From NCBI GenBank assembly GCA_024640765.1, contig JAHEEK010000004.1, positions 124,001-188,000 on the forward strand: a stretch of 64,000 bases of DNA, written 5' to 3'. The DNA comes from Nereida sp024640765. GTDB lineage: Bacteria > Pseudomonadota > Alphaproteobacteria > Rhodobacterales > Rhodobacteraceae. Positions 18,006 to 28,500 of the stretch are shown here, piece after piece. The notes below the pieces were generated by a model. It did not search any database. It was not told where the DNA came from and saw nothing but the letters and a program-made list of their open reading frames with translations. The first letter of the stretch is position 1, and the number at the start of each line of letters is the position of its first letter. The position numbers were made by a program, and so were the translations under genes.

Positions 18006-19298
18006 ATGCACGACATTAAACTTATTCGCGAAACACCCGATGTTTTTGATGCGGCCATGGCACGGCGCGGCGTGGACACCCGTGCGGCAGATGTTTTGGC
18101 GATTGACTCAGCACGGCGGGCAAAAATCCAAGCCTCTGAAGAAGCCAAGGCAGAACAAAACGCCGCATCTAAACAAGTGGGCGCTGCCAAAGCATCTGGG
18201 GACGAGGCCGAATTTGAGCGTTTGCGCGCACTTGTTGGGGCAAAGAAAGAAGAAGTTGCGCGTCTGAATGATGAAGCCAAAGACCTTGATGGTGAGTTGA
18301 CAGATTTGTTGATGAGCCTGCCAAACCTGCTTGACGCATCTGTACCAGACGGCGCGGACGAGGACGACAACGTCGAGATCAAAAGCTGGGGCACGCCGCG
18401 TGAAACGGATTTTGCCGCTCTTGAGCATTACAACATTCCCGCCATCGCCGCGGGTTTGGATTTTGAGCTGGCCGCGAAACTGTCTGGTAGCCGCTTTATG
18501 GTGCTGTCAGGTGCCGTTGCACGGCTGCACCGCGCGCTGGCACAATTTATGGTTAACCACCACGTTGATACCAACGGGCTAAGTGAGACTTGGACGCCCA
18601 TCTTGGTACGCGAAGACATGATGTATGGCACAGGACAGCTGCCGAAATTTGGCGAAGACAGCTATAAAACAACCAACGGTTGGTGGCTTGTCCCCACGGC
18701 GGAAGTTACGCTGACCAACACAGTAAATGGCCAAACCGTGGATGCCGCGTCCCTGCCCCGCCGCTTGGTTGCGCACACGCAATGCTTCCGTTCCGAAGCC
18801 GGCTCTGCAGGTCGTGACACATCAGGTGTGCTGCGCCAGCACCAATTTGAAAAAGTCGAAATGGTTAGCATCACACACCCTGACAACAGCATGGCGGAGC
18901 ACGATCGTATGACCTCATGCGCCGAAGGTGTGCTAGAAGCGCTTGGTTTGCCGTACCGCACTGTGGTTCTGTGCACGGGCGATATCGGCTTTGGGGCGAT
19001 CAAAACCCACGACATCGAAGTGTGGTTGCCGGGGCAAAATACTTTCCGCGAAATCTCAAGCGTTTCAGTCTGTGGTGACTTCCAAGCCCGCCGCATGAAT
19101 GCCCGCTTCAAACCCGAAGATGGCGGAAAACCTCAATTTGTCCAGACTCTTAACGGCTCTGGCCTTGCGGTTGGGCGCGCGCTGATCGCTGTGGTCGAAA
19201 ACGGCCAACAAGCAGATGGCAGCGTGGTCATCCCCGAGGTTCTGCGCCCCTTCATGGGCGGCAACTCCATGATCCAAGCAGACGGCACATTAGCATGA
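18006..19298 (+). CDS. serS: serine--tRNA ligase
   Basis: A 430-residue class II synthetase. An N-terminal antiparallel coiled coil (residues ~30-105, rich in Ala/Lys/Glu) binds the long variable arm of tRNA-Ser. The catalytic domain shows TAEVTLTN, motif 2 FRSEAGSAGRDTSG (near residue 262) and motif 3 NGSGLAVGRALIAVVEN. The true start is ATG 18006 (MHDIKLIRETPD); the frame is open 43 codons further upstream without homology. Its last four bases (ATGA) are shared with the next gene. Confidence 0.97.
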   Translation: MHDIKLIRETPDVFDAAMARRGVDTRAADVLAIDSARRAKIQASEEAKAEQNAASKQVGAAKASGDEAEFERLRALVGAKKEEVARLNDEAKDLDGELTDLLMSLPNLLDASVPDGADEDDNVEIKSWGTPRETDFAALEHYNIPAIAAGLDFELAAKLSGSRFMVLSGAVARLHRALAQFMVNHHVDTNGLSETWTPILVREDMMYGTGQLPKFGEDSYKTTNGWWLVPTAEVTLTNTVNGQTVDAASLPRRLVAHTQCFRSEAGSAGRDTSGVLRQHQFEKVEMVSITHPDNSMAEHDRMTSCAEGVLEALGLPYRTVVLCTGDIGFGAIKTHDIEVWLPGQNTFREISSVSVCGDFQARRMNARFKPEDGGKPQFVQTLNGSGLAVGRALIAVVENGQQADGSVVIPEVLRPFMGGNSMIQADGTLA

Positions 19299-19990
19299 AG
19301 GCTTGTCTGACCCTCGTTGTAACGGCCGCTTTTTTCGCCGCACCTTTGTTGACGGAACCTTTCACAGGCTACAACGACGGCCAGCTGCCCATCGCGCAAC
19401 CAAACCCACCGGTGCAGCCCGAAGGCTACGCCTTTGCGCTTTGGGGTGTCATTTATACGTGGCTTGGGATTTCTGCCGTTTTCGGTGTGCTTAAACGCCG
19501 TGATGATGCAAGTTGGGACTCAGCGCGTCTGCCCCTGATCATAAGCATTATTGTTGGTGCCGCATGGCTTTGGGTCGCCTTAGCCTCGCCAATATGGGCC
19601 ACAATCCTGATCTGGGTAATGCTTGCGACAGCGCTCATGGCACTGCTGAATGCGCCTACAAAAGATATCGGCTGGTTTGCTGCCCCCGTGGGACTTTATG
19701 CCGGTTGGTTGACCGCAGCCGCAAACGTATCACTTGGTGTGGCGGGCGCGGGCTACGGCCTTTGGTTTGGGGCCTATGGTTGGGCATATCTATGCATTAC
19801 AATGGCACTTATCATCGCCATTTTCGTGATCCGCAAAGCCAAGTTTTCCGTCACCTACGCTGCCGCAGTGGTATGGGCCTTGGTCGGGATTGTTGTGGCA
19901 AACGGGCTAAACATCACGGGATACTTGGCACTTGTAGGGATAGGCCTCACTGCAACGCTTGCGTGGCGCCGCTACACATCCAGATCGTAA
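19295..19990 (+). CDS. TspO/MBR-like membrane protein
   Basis: A 231-residue protein with about seven hydrophobic segments. The piece PEGYAFALWGVIYTWLGISAVFGVL resembles the 'FA.WT.IY...G' region of tryptophan-rich sensory proteins (TspO/MBR), and Trp residues recur through the chain. It is longer than classical TspO (~160 aa), so I regard it as a relative. A signal-like N-terminus leads into the first loop. It overlaps serS by 4 bases and is presumably translated from the same mRNA. Its 3' end overlaps the convergent GNAT gene by 19 bases. Confidence 0.65.
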   Translation: MKACLTLVVTAAFFAAPLLTEPFTGYNDGQLPIAQPNPPVQPEGYAFALWGVIYTWLGISAVFGVLKRRDDASWDSARLPLIISIIVGAAWLWVALASPIWATILIWVMLATALMALLNAPTKDIGWFAAPVGLYAGWLTAAANVSLGVAGAGYGLWFGAYGWAYLCITMALIIAIFVIRKAKFSVTYAAAVVWALVGIVVANGLNITGYLALVGIGLTATLAWRRYTSRS

Positions 19991-20430
19991 GTCAGCCACT
20001 CGGTCTTTGTTGCCAAGCTATCGTATAATGCGCGCGCGGCTGCATTGCTTGGGGCTGTGATCCAGCGAAAAACACCCCATCCGCGTTGGTCACAAACCGA
20101 TTGCAAATGCAGGATAAGCGAACGTCCAGCACCGCTACCGCGAGCCGCCTCATCCACGTAAAGATCATCCAAAAAGCCACCAATTGACGCCGTTAGCGGG
20201 CGCTCGAACGCGCGCACATGCGCCGAACCAACAAGCTGCCCTTCCGTCGTTTCAGCAACGTAACACTCGGTACTTTTGGATGGATCATGATACCAAGACC
20301 AAACGCGATCGCGCATCTCTTGAGTTTGAGGCACGCCACAGAAATCAGCGTACCCCGCATATAGTCCGTTCCAAGCCGTGAAATCCGCGTCGCGCGCCAA
20401 ACGCACAGCTACTTCGGCATTACTTGCCAT
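19972..20430 (-). CDS. GNAT family N-acetyltransferase
   Basis: A 152-residue acetyltransferase fold: VGSAHVRAFE strand, the acetyl-CoA binding loop LYVDEAARGSGAGRSLILHL with the R/Q-x-x-G-x-G/A pattern, and the C-terminal NAAARALYDSLA helix. The substrate is unknown. ATG 20430 overlaps the der stop by 11 bases; an in-frame TTG six codons upstream is less likely. Transcribed with der. Confidence 0.85.
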   Translation of the reverse strand: MASNAEVAVRLARDADFTAWNGLYAGYADFCGVPQTQEMRDRVWSWYHDPSKSTECYVAETTEGQLVGSAHVRAFERPLTASIGGFLDDLYVDEAARGSGAGRSLILHLQSVCDQRGWGVFRWITAPSNAAARALYDSLATKTEWLTYDLDV

Positions 20431-21886
20431 CGTAAGAAGGCTTTCCAAGGTGCTTGCGCAACCGGCTCGGCGTTGACTTTTTCTTGTCTTTATATGGGTT
20501 TGCCTGTGATTGACTGCGCATGGTCAGGCGGATCGGTGTGCCCGGCATGTCAAAGTCTTCACGCAATCCGTTCACCAGGTAGCGCGAATAACTCGTCGGC
20601 AGTTTTTCGGGCAAACTACACATCACAACAAACGCAGGTGGCCGCGTCTTTACCTGCGTTGCATAGCGCAGTTTGATACGTCGCCCGCCCGGTGCGGGCG
20701 GCGGGTGCGCCTCGATCATTGAGGTCAGCCAACGATTCAGCTGCGCTGTCGTCACGCGGCGGTTCCAAATTTCATGGGCGCGCAACACAGCATCGCGCAA
20801 CCGCTCAAGTCCGCGTCCCGTTTTTGCGGACACAGTGATCAGCGGCGCGCCGCGCAACTGTGGCAGAAGGCGTGTAAACGACTCCTTCAGCTCTTTTAGC
20901 TTTTCCTGCTTTTCTTCCTCGATGTCCCATTTGTTGACCGCAACCACGACCGCACGACCCTCGCGCTCGGCCAAATCGGCGATGCGCAAATCTTGTTGCT
21001 CAAACGGAATCGCGGCATCCAACAACACAACGACGACTTCGGCAAATTTCACGGCCCGCAAACCGTCACCTACAGAAAGCTTTTCAAGCTTTTCTTGCAC
21101 TTTGGCTTTTTTACGCATTCCCGCAGTATCAAAAATACGGACAGGTGTCTCACCCCATTCCATTTGTAGCGAGATCGCATCGCGTGTGATGCCAGCCTCA
21201 GGGCCCGTCAAAAGGCGGTCTTCGCCCAAGATTTTGTTAATCAGCGTTGATTTACCCGCATTCGGGCGCCCGACTACGGCAATTTGCAACGGTTTTAATT
21301 TTGTAGGCGCCACATAAACTTCTTCAGCGTCTTCATCATCTTCAAGTGTTACATCAACTTCAGGCTCGATAACTTTGTTTTTGCTCTCAAAATCATCGAC
21401 CAATGGAATGAGTTCTGCCAGCAGATCGCCCATGCCTTCGCCGTGTTCTGCGGACAGACGCAGCGGCTCGCCCAGACCCAATTCATAGGCCTCCATAACG
21501 CCGTCATCTGCGGCGCGGCCTTCGCCCTTGTTTGCGGCAAGCAACACATGAGCTGATTTCTTACGCAAGATTTCCGCAAACATCCGGTCAGTTGACGTCA
21601 CACCCGCACGGGCGTCGATCATGAACAGACAGAAATCTGCCATATCAACAGCACGCTCGGTCAGACGGCGCATACGGCCCTGCAAACTGTCGTCGTTGGC
21701 CTCTTCAAGACCAGCTGTATCAATCACCGTAAAGCGCAGGTCACCAAGGCGCGCCTCGCCCTCGCGCAAATCACGCGTTACCCCCGGCTGGTCATCGACC
21801 AACGCCAGACGTTTGCCTACAAGGCGGTTGAAAAGAGTGGATTTGCCCACATTCGGGCGGCCCACAATGGCGAGTGTGAAAGACAT
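20420..21886 (-). CDS. der: ribosome biogenesis GTPase Der (EngA)
   Basis: A 488-residue protein with two tandem GTPase domains, the hallmark of Der, which assists 50S subunit assembly. The first domain has GRPNVGKST (residues 9-17), DTAG and a G4 motif reading NKGE where NKxD is usual. An acidic linker (around residues 175-200) leads to the second domain with GRPNAGKST, DTAGMRKKA and NKWD. A C-terminal KH-like domain ends in a basic tail (KDKKKSTPSRLRKHLGKPS). It lies about 50 bases after the BamB-like gene. Confidence 0.97.
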   Translation of the reverse strand: MSFTLAIVGRPNVGKSTLFNRLVGKRLALVDDQPGVTRDLREGEARLGDLRFTVIDTAGLEEANDDSLQGRMRRLTERAVDMADFCLFMIDARAGVTSTDRMFAEILRKKSAHVLLAANKGEGRAADDGVMEAYELGLGEPLRLSAEHGEGMGDLLAELIPLVDDFESKNKVIEPEVDVTLEDDEDAEEVYVAPTKLKPLQIAVVGRPNAGKSTLINKILGEDRLLTGPEAGITRDAISLQMEWGETPVRIFDTAGMRKKAKVQEKLEKLSVGDGLRAVKFAEVVVVLLDAAIPFEQQDLRIADLAEREGRAVVVAVNKWDIEEEKQEKLKELKESFTRLLPQLRGAPLITVSAKTGRGLERLRDAVLRAHEIWNRRVTTAQLNRWLTSMIEAHPPPAPGGRRIKLRYATQVKTRPPAFVVMCSLPEKLPTSYSRYLVNGLREDFDMPGTPIRLTMRSQSQANPYKDKKKSTPSRLRKHLGKPSYDGK

Positions 21887-21934
21887 GACGTCAGAATCCC
21901 ATCAATTGAAAGGCGGCGATACACCACCTTGGCG

Positions 21935-23284
21935 CTAACGGAAAGCGTGCAGTTTACCGCCGGTCGAAACAACATAGAGCGTTTCATTGGCCACAGCCGG
22001 ATTGGTAGTGGCACCACCGGGGATCGAAACGACCCCCAAAGCCTGTCCCGTTGTTGGATCAAAACTGCGCATTGTGTCATCGTTTGATGCCACGATCAGG
22101 CGACCACCCGCAATAATTGGTCCGTAATGCGAAAACACAGCCTTTTTGCGGCGGTCACGCTCTTTTTCGAAATATGGCAAATCCACACCCCAAATCCGCT
22201 CACCGGTTTTCGCATCGACGCGCAGCAGCTCTGCTTGGTCAGACACGAAGAAAATCGAACCTCCTGCGGGCCAAACGGGGGACAGCGCCCCTTCCGTTGC
22301 GGTCCACAGACGCTCGCCGTTTTGTGCATCCAAAGCCGCCATACGGCCAGATTGGGTCGCCAGATAAATGCGCCCTTCGGAGACCACAGGATCAGAGGTT
22401 ACGTCCTTAACTGTCGCGAATGAGCGGCCCTTACGCTCACCTGACAAAGACGTGTCCCACCGCCGAATACCGCCGCGTTTGAACGTGGCGCGCACGTCAC
22501 CGTTTGAAAACGCAAATACCGCCAGATCACCAGCAACGACTGGTGCTGCCCCACCCACAACGTCCGAGCCGCTTGGAAGGCCAGATTGGGTCCATTTCAC
22601 GCGGCCATTTCTGGCATCAACGGCCCAAGCAACGGCGTTGCCCGCGATCACGTAAACAATGCCGTCGGCCACTGTGGGCGCGCCAGATGTCGGCGCATCA
22701 AGGTCTTGGCTCCAACGGGTTTCGCCGGTAGCAACGTCAATCGCAGTAAGCGCGCCAAATCCTGTCGTCACAAAAAGAGTATCAGCCGCCACGGCCAACC
22801 CGCCGCCCGATGCGTCACCACTGCGATCAGACGCAGGTGTCAAATCGCGCTGCCAAAGGGCCGCGCCATTGCTTGAGGTGGCCGTTACGGTTGCGGCACT
22901 ATCAAGGGTAAAGATGGTCCTACCTGCCACAACGGGATCGGCCGTAATGCGCTGTTTGCGCGTATCGCCTTGGCCGATGTTGGCGCTCCACGCGAGGGAT
23001 AGATCCGCCCCTAAGGCAGGGTGGTTAATTTGGTGCTGCGCACTCCCAAAACGGTGGGTCCACGCGTCATTCACAACAGGTGCGCGAAGCGATAAAACCC
23101 GCGGTGCATCCGCTTGCTCCGCCGCATCACCGGCATCTACGGCTGTATCGGGCGCACTTAAATCAGCGCGCAAATCAAGCCGCTCACCTTCCAAGATCAA
23201 CTCACGGTCACCACAGCCACTTATTACAAACGCGCTTAACCCAAGGGCTAATATCGCTTTTTTACTCACCATTGATCGTGTCAT
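21935..23284 (-). CDS. bamB: BamB-like PQQ-repeat outer-membrane lipoprotein
   Basis: A 449-residue lipoprotein with signal peptide and lipobox ISGC (Cys24), followed by repeated beta-propeller blades of PQQ-like type (e.g. VYVIAGNAVAWAVDARNGRVKW, IYLATQSGRMAALDAQNGERLW, LYVVSTGGKLHAFR). Size and the neighbourhood (YfgM-like TPR protein upstream, der downstream) match the conserved yfgM-bamB-der arrangement, so it is probably the BAM complex scaffold BamB. Alphaproteobacterial members diverge from the E. coli protein. Confidence 0.85.
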   Translation of the reverse strand: MTRSMVSKKAILALGLSAFVISGCGDRELILEGERLDLRADLSAPDTAVDAGDAAEQADAPRVLSLRAPVVNDAWTHRFGSAQHQINHPALGADLSLAWSANIGQGDTRKQRITADPVVAGRTIFTLDSAATVTATSSNGAALWQRDLTPASDRSGDASGGGLAVAADTLFVTTGFGALTAIDVATGETRWSQDLDAPTSGAPTVADGIVYVIAGNAVAWAVDARNGRVKWTQSGLPSGSDVVGGAAPVVAGDLAVFAFSNGDVRATFKRGGIRRWDTSLSGERKGRSFATVKDVTSDPVVSEGRIYLATQSGRMAALDAQNGERLWTATEGALSPVWPAGGSIFFVSDQAELLRVDAKTGERIWGVDLPYFEKERDRRKKAVFSHYGPIIAGGRLIVASNDDTMRSFDPTTGQALGVVSIPGGATTNPAVANETLYVVSTGGKLHAFR

Positions 23285-23376
23285 CTTGTGGTGTGCCCCT
23301 TTTGGTCACGTGTCTCATACTTTGGCGAACGCTTTACGACTGTTCATACCGCTATCGCAGATCGTAGCACCAGCAC

Positions 23377-24033
23377 TTAGCTTTCGCTTGCCGCACCATC
23401 GAGCGAGCCACCCAACACAACAATTGCTTGTGATGCCCGACGACGCAAGGCCGCAGATGTTTCACCGTCCACAATGATACGCTCAAACCGCTCAAGGGCC
23501 GCATCAGTGTTTCCCGCCTCTACGTCCAAAAATCCAAGCTGCTCTTCAGCCAGCAAACGAAATGGCGCGCCGGGTGTCGCAAGCGTTTCAAACCCCATAC
23601 GGCGTTCATCCGCACTTACTTCAGAGCCGCGCAACATTAGCGCTTTGTACTGGGCCAACTGACGATAAACAGGAAGTGCATCAGCGGATGTAGCCAGCAT
23701 GTCATACGCCGCAATTGCCGCAGAAGTATCACCGTTTTGCACATGCGCGTCCGCGAGCAGAAGTGTTGAGGCAGCGATTTGCGCCTCTAACCCACCAAGG
23801 GCCGCAACAGACGCCGCAGGATCTTCGGCCGTCAGCGCGCTCAGTAACGCATCCCCTTTGGCTTGCGCTACTTTGGCGGCCTGCGCTTTACTATATTCAT
23901 TCCAAGACGCACCACCCACAATCGCAACCACTGCAACTGCAGCAATCCATCCGTATTTGCGCATGGCGGCAAACAGTTGGTCATTGCGCAACTCATCGGT
24001 GACTTCTTCGACAAAACTATCGGTATTGGACAT
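23377..24033 (-). CDS. YfgM-like membrane-anchored TPR protein
   Basis: A 218-residue protein with a short cytoplasmic N-terminus (MSNTDSFVEEVTDELRNDQL), one transmembrane helix around residues 28-43, and a helical periplasmic region with TPR-like repeats, ending in a short Gly/Ser tail. The architecture and the link to bamB and der match YfgM, an ancillary SecYEG/PpiD partner in E. coli; the role here is inferred. ATG 24033 is used because the extension upstream depends on a GTG with no ribosome site. Confidence 0.8.
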   Translation of the reverse strand: MSNTDSFVEEVTDELRNDQLFAAMRKYGWIAAVAVVAIVGGASWNEYSKAQAAKVAQAKGDALLSALTAEDPAASVAALGGLEAQIAASTLLLADAHVQNGDTSAAIAAYDMLATSADALPVYRQLAQYKALMLRGSEVSADERRMGFETLATPGAPFRLLAEEQLGFLDVEAGNTDAALERFERIIVDGETSAALRRRASQAIVVLGGSLDGAASES

Positions 24034-24162
24034 ATTAAAGCGGCCTTTTATCACTGTCTGTGCCTGTTGTTTTATGGATTACCGTAGTTCTGGTTCAAGT
24101 GCCATGGGCAAAAGTGCTCAATTCCGCGCCAGTTCGCTCGGAAATGCCCGAAATGTCAGGCT

Positions 24163-24181
24163 GTTCAAAACATTTTTGAAC
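24163..24181. promoter_or_regulatory. 19-bp palindrome upstream of RND operon
   Basis: GTTCAAAA-CAT-TTTTGAAC is a perfect inverted repeat of 8-base arms, about 90 bases before the adaptor gene. Its right arm contains TTGAAC, which could be a -35 element, so a repressor bound here would block transcription. TetR- and MarR-type regulators of efflux pumps bind such sites; no regulator gene is adjacent. Confidence 0.45.
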
Positions 24182-24270
24182 TAAATGGTTTAGCATTACG
24201 TAGGATAGGCATATGTAGCTGATAACCGCGCAGTTGTGCGCGCAAAGTGATGAATAGGCTGACCTGACCC

Positions 24271-25518
24271 ATGAAAATTTTCCCGATTTTAACTGCTCTG
24301 CTCGTATCTGCATTCCTCTATGGATTGGTGTTTGAACGTGATGCGCTAATGGCAATTGCCCAGAATCCCGGCGCTGAAATGGAGGCAACGGACACATCGG
24401 ATGCGGTTCAGCGGGTCTCGGTCGTGGCGATGGCGTCGGCGGCACAAACAATCGACAGTGCTGTGATTGTTCGCGGTCAAACCGAAGCGGTACGCCAATT
24501 GACCGTCCGTTCTGAGACATCTGGCCTTGTGATCAACACGCCACTGCGCAAAGGCGCGTTCGTCGAAGAAGCTGCGGAAATGTGCGTGCTGAACCCCGGA
24601 ACATCGCAGGTACGTCTTGCAGAAGCCCTTGGACGTTTGGCCGAAGCAAAAGCAAACCTTCCATCCGCCAACGCACGCCTGCCCGAAGCACGCGCCCGCC
24701 TGCGCGAAGCAGAAGCACGGGTTGAAGAAGCAAAAATTAACCAAAACGCTGCACGTACACTGGCCGCAGACGGCTATGCCTCAGACACCCGCGTTGCCGC
24801 CGCCCAAGCTAATCTGGAAAGCGCATTGGCCGCAGTCACATCCGCAACAGCGGGCATTCAATCTGCCGAAGGTGGCATTCAATCCGCCCAAGCAGCTGTG
24901 CAATCTGCCCAAGCTGCTGTTGAAAATGCCGAACGCGAAATCTCTAAACTGACCATCAGCGCGCCATTTGCAGGGCTTTTGGAAAGCGACACAGCCGAAC
25001 TCGGCGCGTTGCTGCAACCGGGGGCCGCTTGCGCGACCTTGATCCAGCTAGACCCGATCAAATTGGTGGGCTTTGTGCCTGAAACCCAAGTGGACCGCAT
25101 CACGGTTGGTGCCGTTGGCGGCGCGCGCCTGACAGGTGAGCGTGAAGTCCGCGGACGGGTTACTTTCCTGTCGCGCAGCGCAGACCCGCTGACCCGCACC
25201 TTCCGCGTTGAATTAGAAGTGCCGAACACAGACCTGAACATCCGTGACGGCCAAACCGTAGAGATCGCCATCGCAAGCGACGGTGCTGATGCGCATTTGT
25301 TGCCCGGCTCCGCGCTGACGCTTGATGATCAAGGGCGCCTTGGGGTGCGCGTGGCCGAAGACGGTATCGCGCGCTTTGTCCCCGTCAGCCTGATCCGCGA
25401 CACCATGGACGGCGTGTGGGTCAACGGACTGCCGGCAACCGCAGATGTCATTGTGGTGGGCCAGGAATATGTAACCGACGGTGTACCCGTTGATGTGACG
25501 ATGCGTGGAGTGAACTGA
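24271..25518 (+). CDS. RND efflux periplasmic adaptor subunit
   Basis: A 415-residue membrane fusion protein. An N-terminal hydrophobic anchor (residues ~1-22) precedes a barrel-sandwich half (VIVRGQTEAVRQLTVRSETSGLV), an Ala/Gln/Glu-rich helical hairpin with near-repeats (AQAAVQSAQAAVENAE, residues ~115-225), the second half KLTISAPFAGLLESDTAELGALL, then beta-barrel and membrane-proximal domains. Its stop overlaps the permease ATG (TGATG). No outer-membrane channel gene is in the operon, so it presumably recruits a TolC homologue encoded elsewhere. Substrate unknown. Confidence 0.93.
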   Translation: MKIFPILTALLVSAFLYGLVFERDALMAIAQNPGAEMEATDTSDAVQRVSVVAMASAAQTIDSAVIVRGQTEAVRQLTVRSETSGLVINTPLRKGAFVEEAAEMCVLNPGTSQVRLAEALGRLAEAKANLPSANARLPEARARLREAEARVEEAKINQNAARTLAADGYASDTRVAAAQANLESALAAVTSATAGIQSAEGGIQSAQAAVQSAQAAVENAEREISKLTISAPFAGLLESDTAELGALLQPGAACATLIQLDPIKLVGFVPETQVDRITVGAVGGARLTGEREVRGRVTFLSRSADPLTRTFRVELEVPNTDLNIRDGQTVEIAIASDGADAHLLPGSALTLDDQGRLGVRVAEDGIARFVPVSLIRDTMDGVWVNGLPATADVIVVGQEYVTDGVPVDVTMRGVN

Positions 25519-28500
25519 TGGTTGGAATGGTAGATTGGGCCGCGGCACGGGCGCGGATGATTATTGCCTTCATCGTGCTTTCAATCGCGGTGGGGGCTTT
25601 TGCCTATGTGAGCCTTCCCAAAGAGGGCGAGCCTGACATTGAAATCCCTGCGCTTGTGATCTCGCTGCCCTTCCCCGGTATCTCAGCGGAAGATAGTGAA
25701 AAGCTATTGGTGAAACCGATTGAGACAGAACTTTCGGACCTAGACGGGCTGAAACGCATTACTGGCACAGCCGTGGAAAACTACGCCAACGTGGTGCTTG
25801 AATTCGAATTCGGCTGGGACAAGCCGAAAATCCTTGCGGATGTTCGCGACCGGATGAACACCGTTGAGGCCAATTTCCCCAATGGTGCTGAAAAATACAA
25901 GATCGAAGAGATCAACTTCTCTGAATTCCCGATCATTATTGTAAACCTGACGGGCTCTTTGCCTGAACGCACGTTGGTGCGCGTCGCGAAAGATTTGCAG
26001 GATAAGATCGAGGGACAAGACGCCGTCCTTGAGGCGGCTTTGTCTGGCCAACGCGATGAAATGGTTGAGGTCGTTATCGACCCGCTAAAGCTTGAAAGCT
26101 ACAAAGTCACCGCGAACGAATTGATCAACGTCGTTGCCAACAACAACTTGTTGGTTGCCGCCGGAAACGTAGACACAAGCGCGTCCTCAATCGGCATCAA
26201 AATCCCCTCCTCGTTTGATGAAGCTCAAGACATTTACAGCTTGCCCGTCAAAACCAACGGCGACCGCGTCATCACGCTCGGGGATCTCACGGACATCCGT
26301 CTCACGTTTGAAGACCGTGCCGGAACTGCGCGTTTTAATTCCGAGAACACCGTGGCCCTGCAAGTGGTTAAACGCAAAGGTTTCAATATTATCGACACCG
26401 CCAACATGGTTCGCGAACTGGTTGAGCAAGAGCGTCAAAGCTGGGAGCCAGAGTTGCGTGCCGCCATTCAAGTGGGGTTCTCCAACGATCAGTCACGTCA
26501 AGTGGGCAGCATGGTCAGCCAGCTTGAAAGTTCTGTTCTGACGGCCATTGCTTTGGTGATGATTGTGGTGCTTGCCGCCCTCGGCCCGCGCCCTGCGCTG
26601 CTTGTGGGCTTTGCCATTCCAACTTCATTTTTGCTATGTTTTGTGTTGCTGGCCTTACTTGGGGTTTCGGTGTCCAACATTGTGATGTTCGGCTTGATCC
26701 TTGCGGTTGGTATGTTGGTGGACGGCGCGATTGTGGTCGTGGAATACGGCGACAAGCGCCTAAGCGAGGGCGCATCGCCCATGCAAGCCTACACGGATGC
26801 GGCAAAGCGGATGTTCTGGCCGATTGTATCCTCAACAGCCACGACACTTTGCGCGTTTTTGCCGTTCCTTTTCTGGCCCGGTGTACCGGGTGAATTCATG
26901 GGCATGTTGCCCGTCACGATGATTTTTGTGTTGTCAGCATCACTGCTCGTGGCGCTAATTTACCTACCTGTCGTGGGTGGCATTTCGGGCCGCATGACAC
27001 GGGTATTTGGCAAAACCTCTGACGCGCTGCGCGATAACTTGCCGTGGCTCGTGCGGTTGGTGCTTGTCGTGCCCGCCATCCTGCTGACGTTTGCAGGTGT
27101 CATGGGAATATTGAACACGTCCTACATCGTGCCGTCGGGCGGTATCTTGGGCGCGATCATTGGCTGTATCCTCTTTAGCCTTGGGGCATTTGCCCTGTCG
27201 ATCACGGTTGGTTCTGCAACTACTCTGCAGGGTGAAAAGCGGGTTAGCTCCGGACGCACACGGACAATTTTTGGCAAATTCATCCGCCTCATCGTGGGCA
27301 ATCCAATCATGCCAGTGGTCTCACTTGTGGCCGTAATGGCGTTTGTGATGGGGACCTTTACCTACTTTGGGACCAACAATAACGGCGTTGAATTCTTTGT
27401 AGAATCCGAGCCAGAGCAGGCCATCGTCTACGTCCGCGCACGCGGCAATCTAAGTCTTGAAGAAAAAGACGCAGCCGTCCGTGCCGCTGAAGAAATTGTG
27501 TTGGCGCACCCAGGTGTTGTGAACGTCTTTGCCTTTGCGGGTGAAGGTGGCCTCGACACTGGTGGGCCCGGCGGCGGACAAGGCCCGCGCGACACGATTG
27601 GGCGTATCCAGCTTGAGACGATCCCATGGGATGACCGCGCTGATCGTCCTGATCTGGACGGTAATTTGGTGCTTGATGAGCTCAGCGCAGAGCTTGCAAA
27701 ACTACCCGGCATCAAGGCCGAAATATCCGAGCTGGCCCAAGGTCCGGCCCAAGGTAAGCCACTTCATCTGCGTATCCGCGGCGATGATCTTGATGTGCTC
27801 AAAGACGCAGCACTGACGGCACGCGCCAAGTTCGAAGCGACCTCAGGTTTGACACTGATCGAAGACACCCTGCCCCTGCCCGGTTTTGACTGGCAGATTG
27901 ATGTGGACGTGGAAAAAGCCGGTCGCTACGGCGCGAATGTGGCGACGGTCGGCGGCATGGTTCAACTGGTAACGAGGGGTATCTTGCTGGGCCAGATGCG
28001 TGTCGACAGCAGCGATGAAGAAATCGACATTCGTGTGCGCCTGCCCGAAAAAGACCGTGTCATGTCAACGCTGGACACCCTGCGCGTGCGCACCCCCGAA
28101 GGTCTGGTGCCGCTGTCTAATTTCATAACCGTAAAGCCAGTCGCCAAGCTGGGTCAGATCGACCGCGTGGACCAAAAACGCCACTATGATGTGAAGGCAG
28201 ACGTCGAAACAGGTCTTGCAAAACTGACCCTTGAAGGACCGGATGGTTCTGATGCGGTTTCAACCCAAGCGATCGTGCGCGAGCTTGAGGCGGATGCCGA
28301 AACACCTGCGGGCCAGCCAATCTTTCAACGGGGCGACACGCGCTATGCTATTTTGTCACTCACAGGCAGCTTCACTTCAGACGAGTTGCAAGCCAACGAC
28401 GATGTCCTGATCGCGCCGATTAATGCAAACGAGCGTATCACCCTGATCACCGACTGGATCGAAAGCACGTCCCCCTTCTCCGCAGCCCTTGAGTGGGAAT

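Noticed and set aside
24781..24945. Tandem DNA repeats in the adaptor gene
   Set aside because: The repeats encode the heptad pattern of the helical hairpin and are normal for membrane fusion proteins.
27400..27720. Several overlapping reverse-strand frames inside the RND permease gene
   Set aside because: They follow the codon periodicity of the sense gene and lack starts with ribosome sites; treated as shadows.
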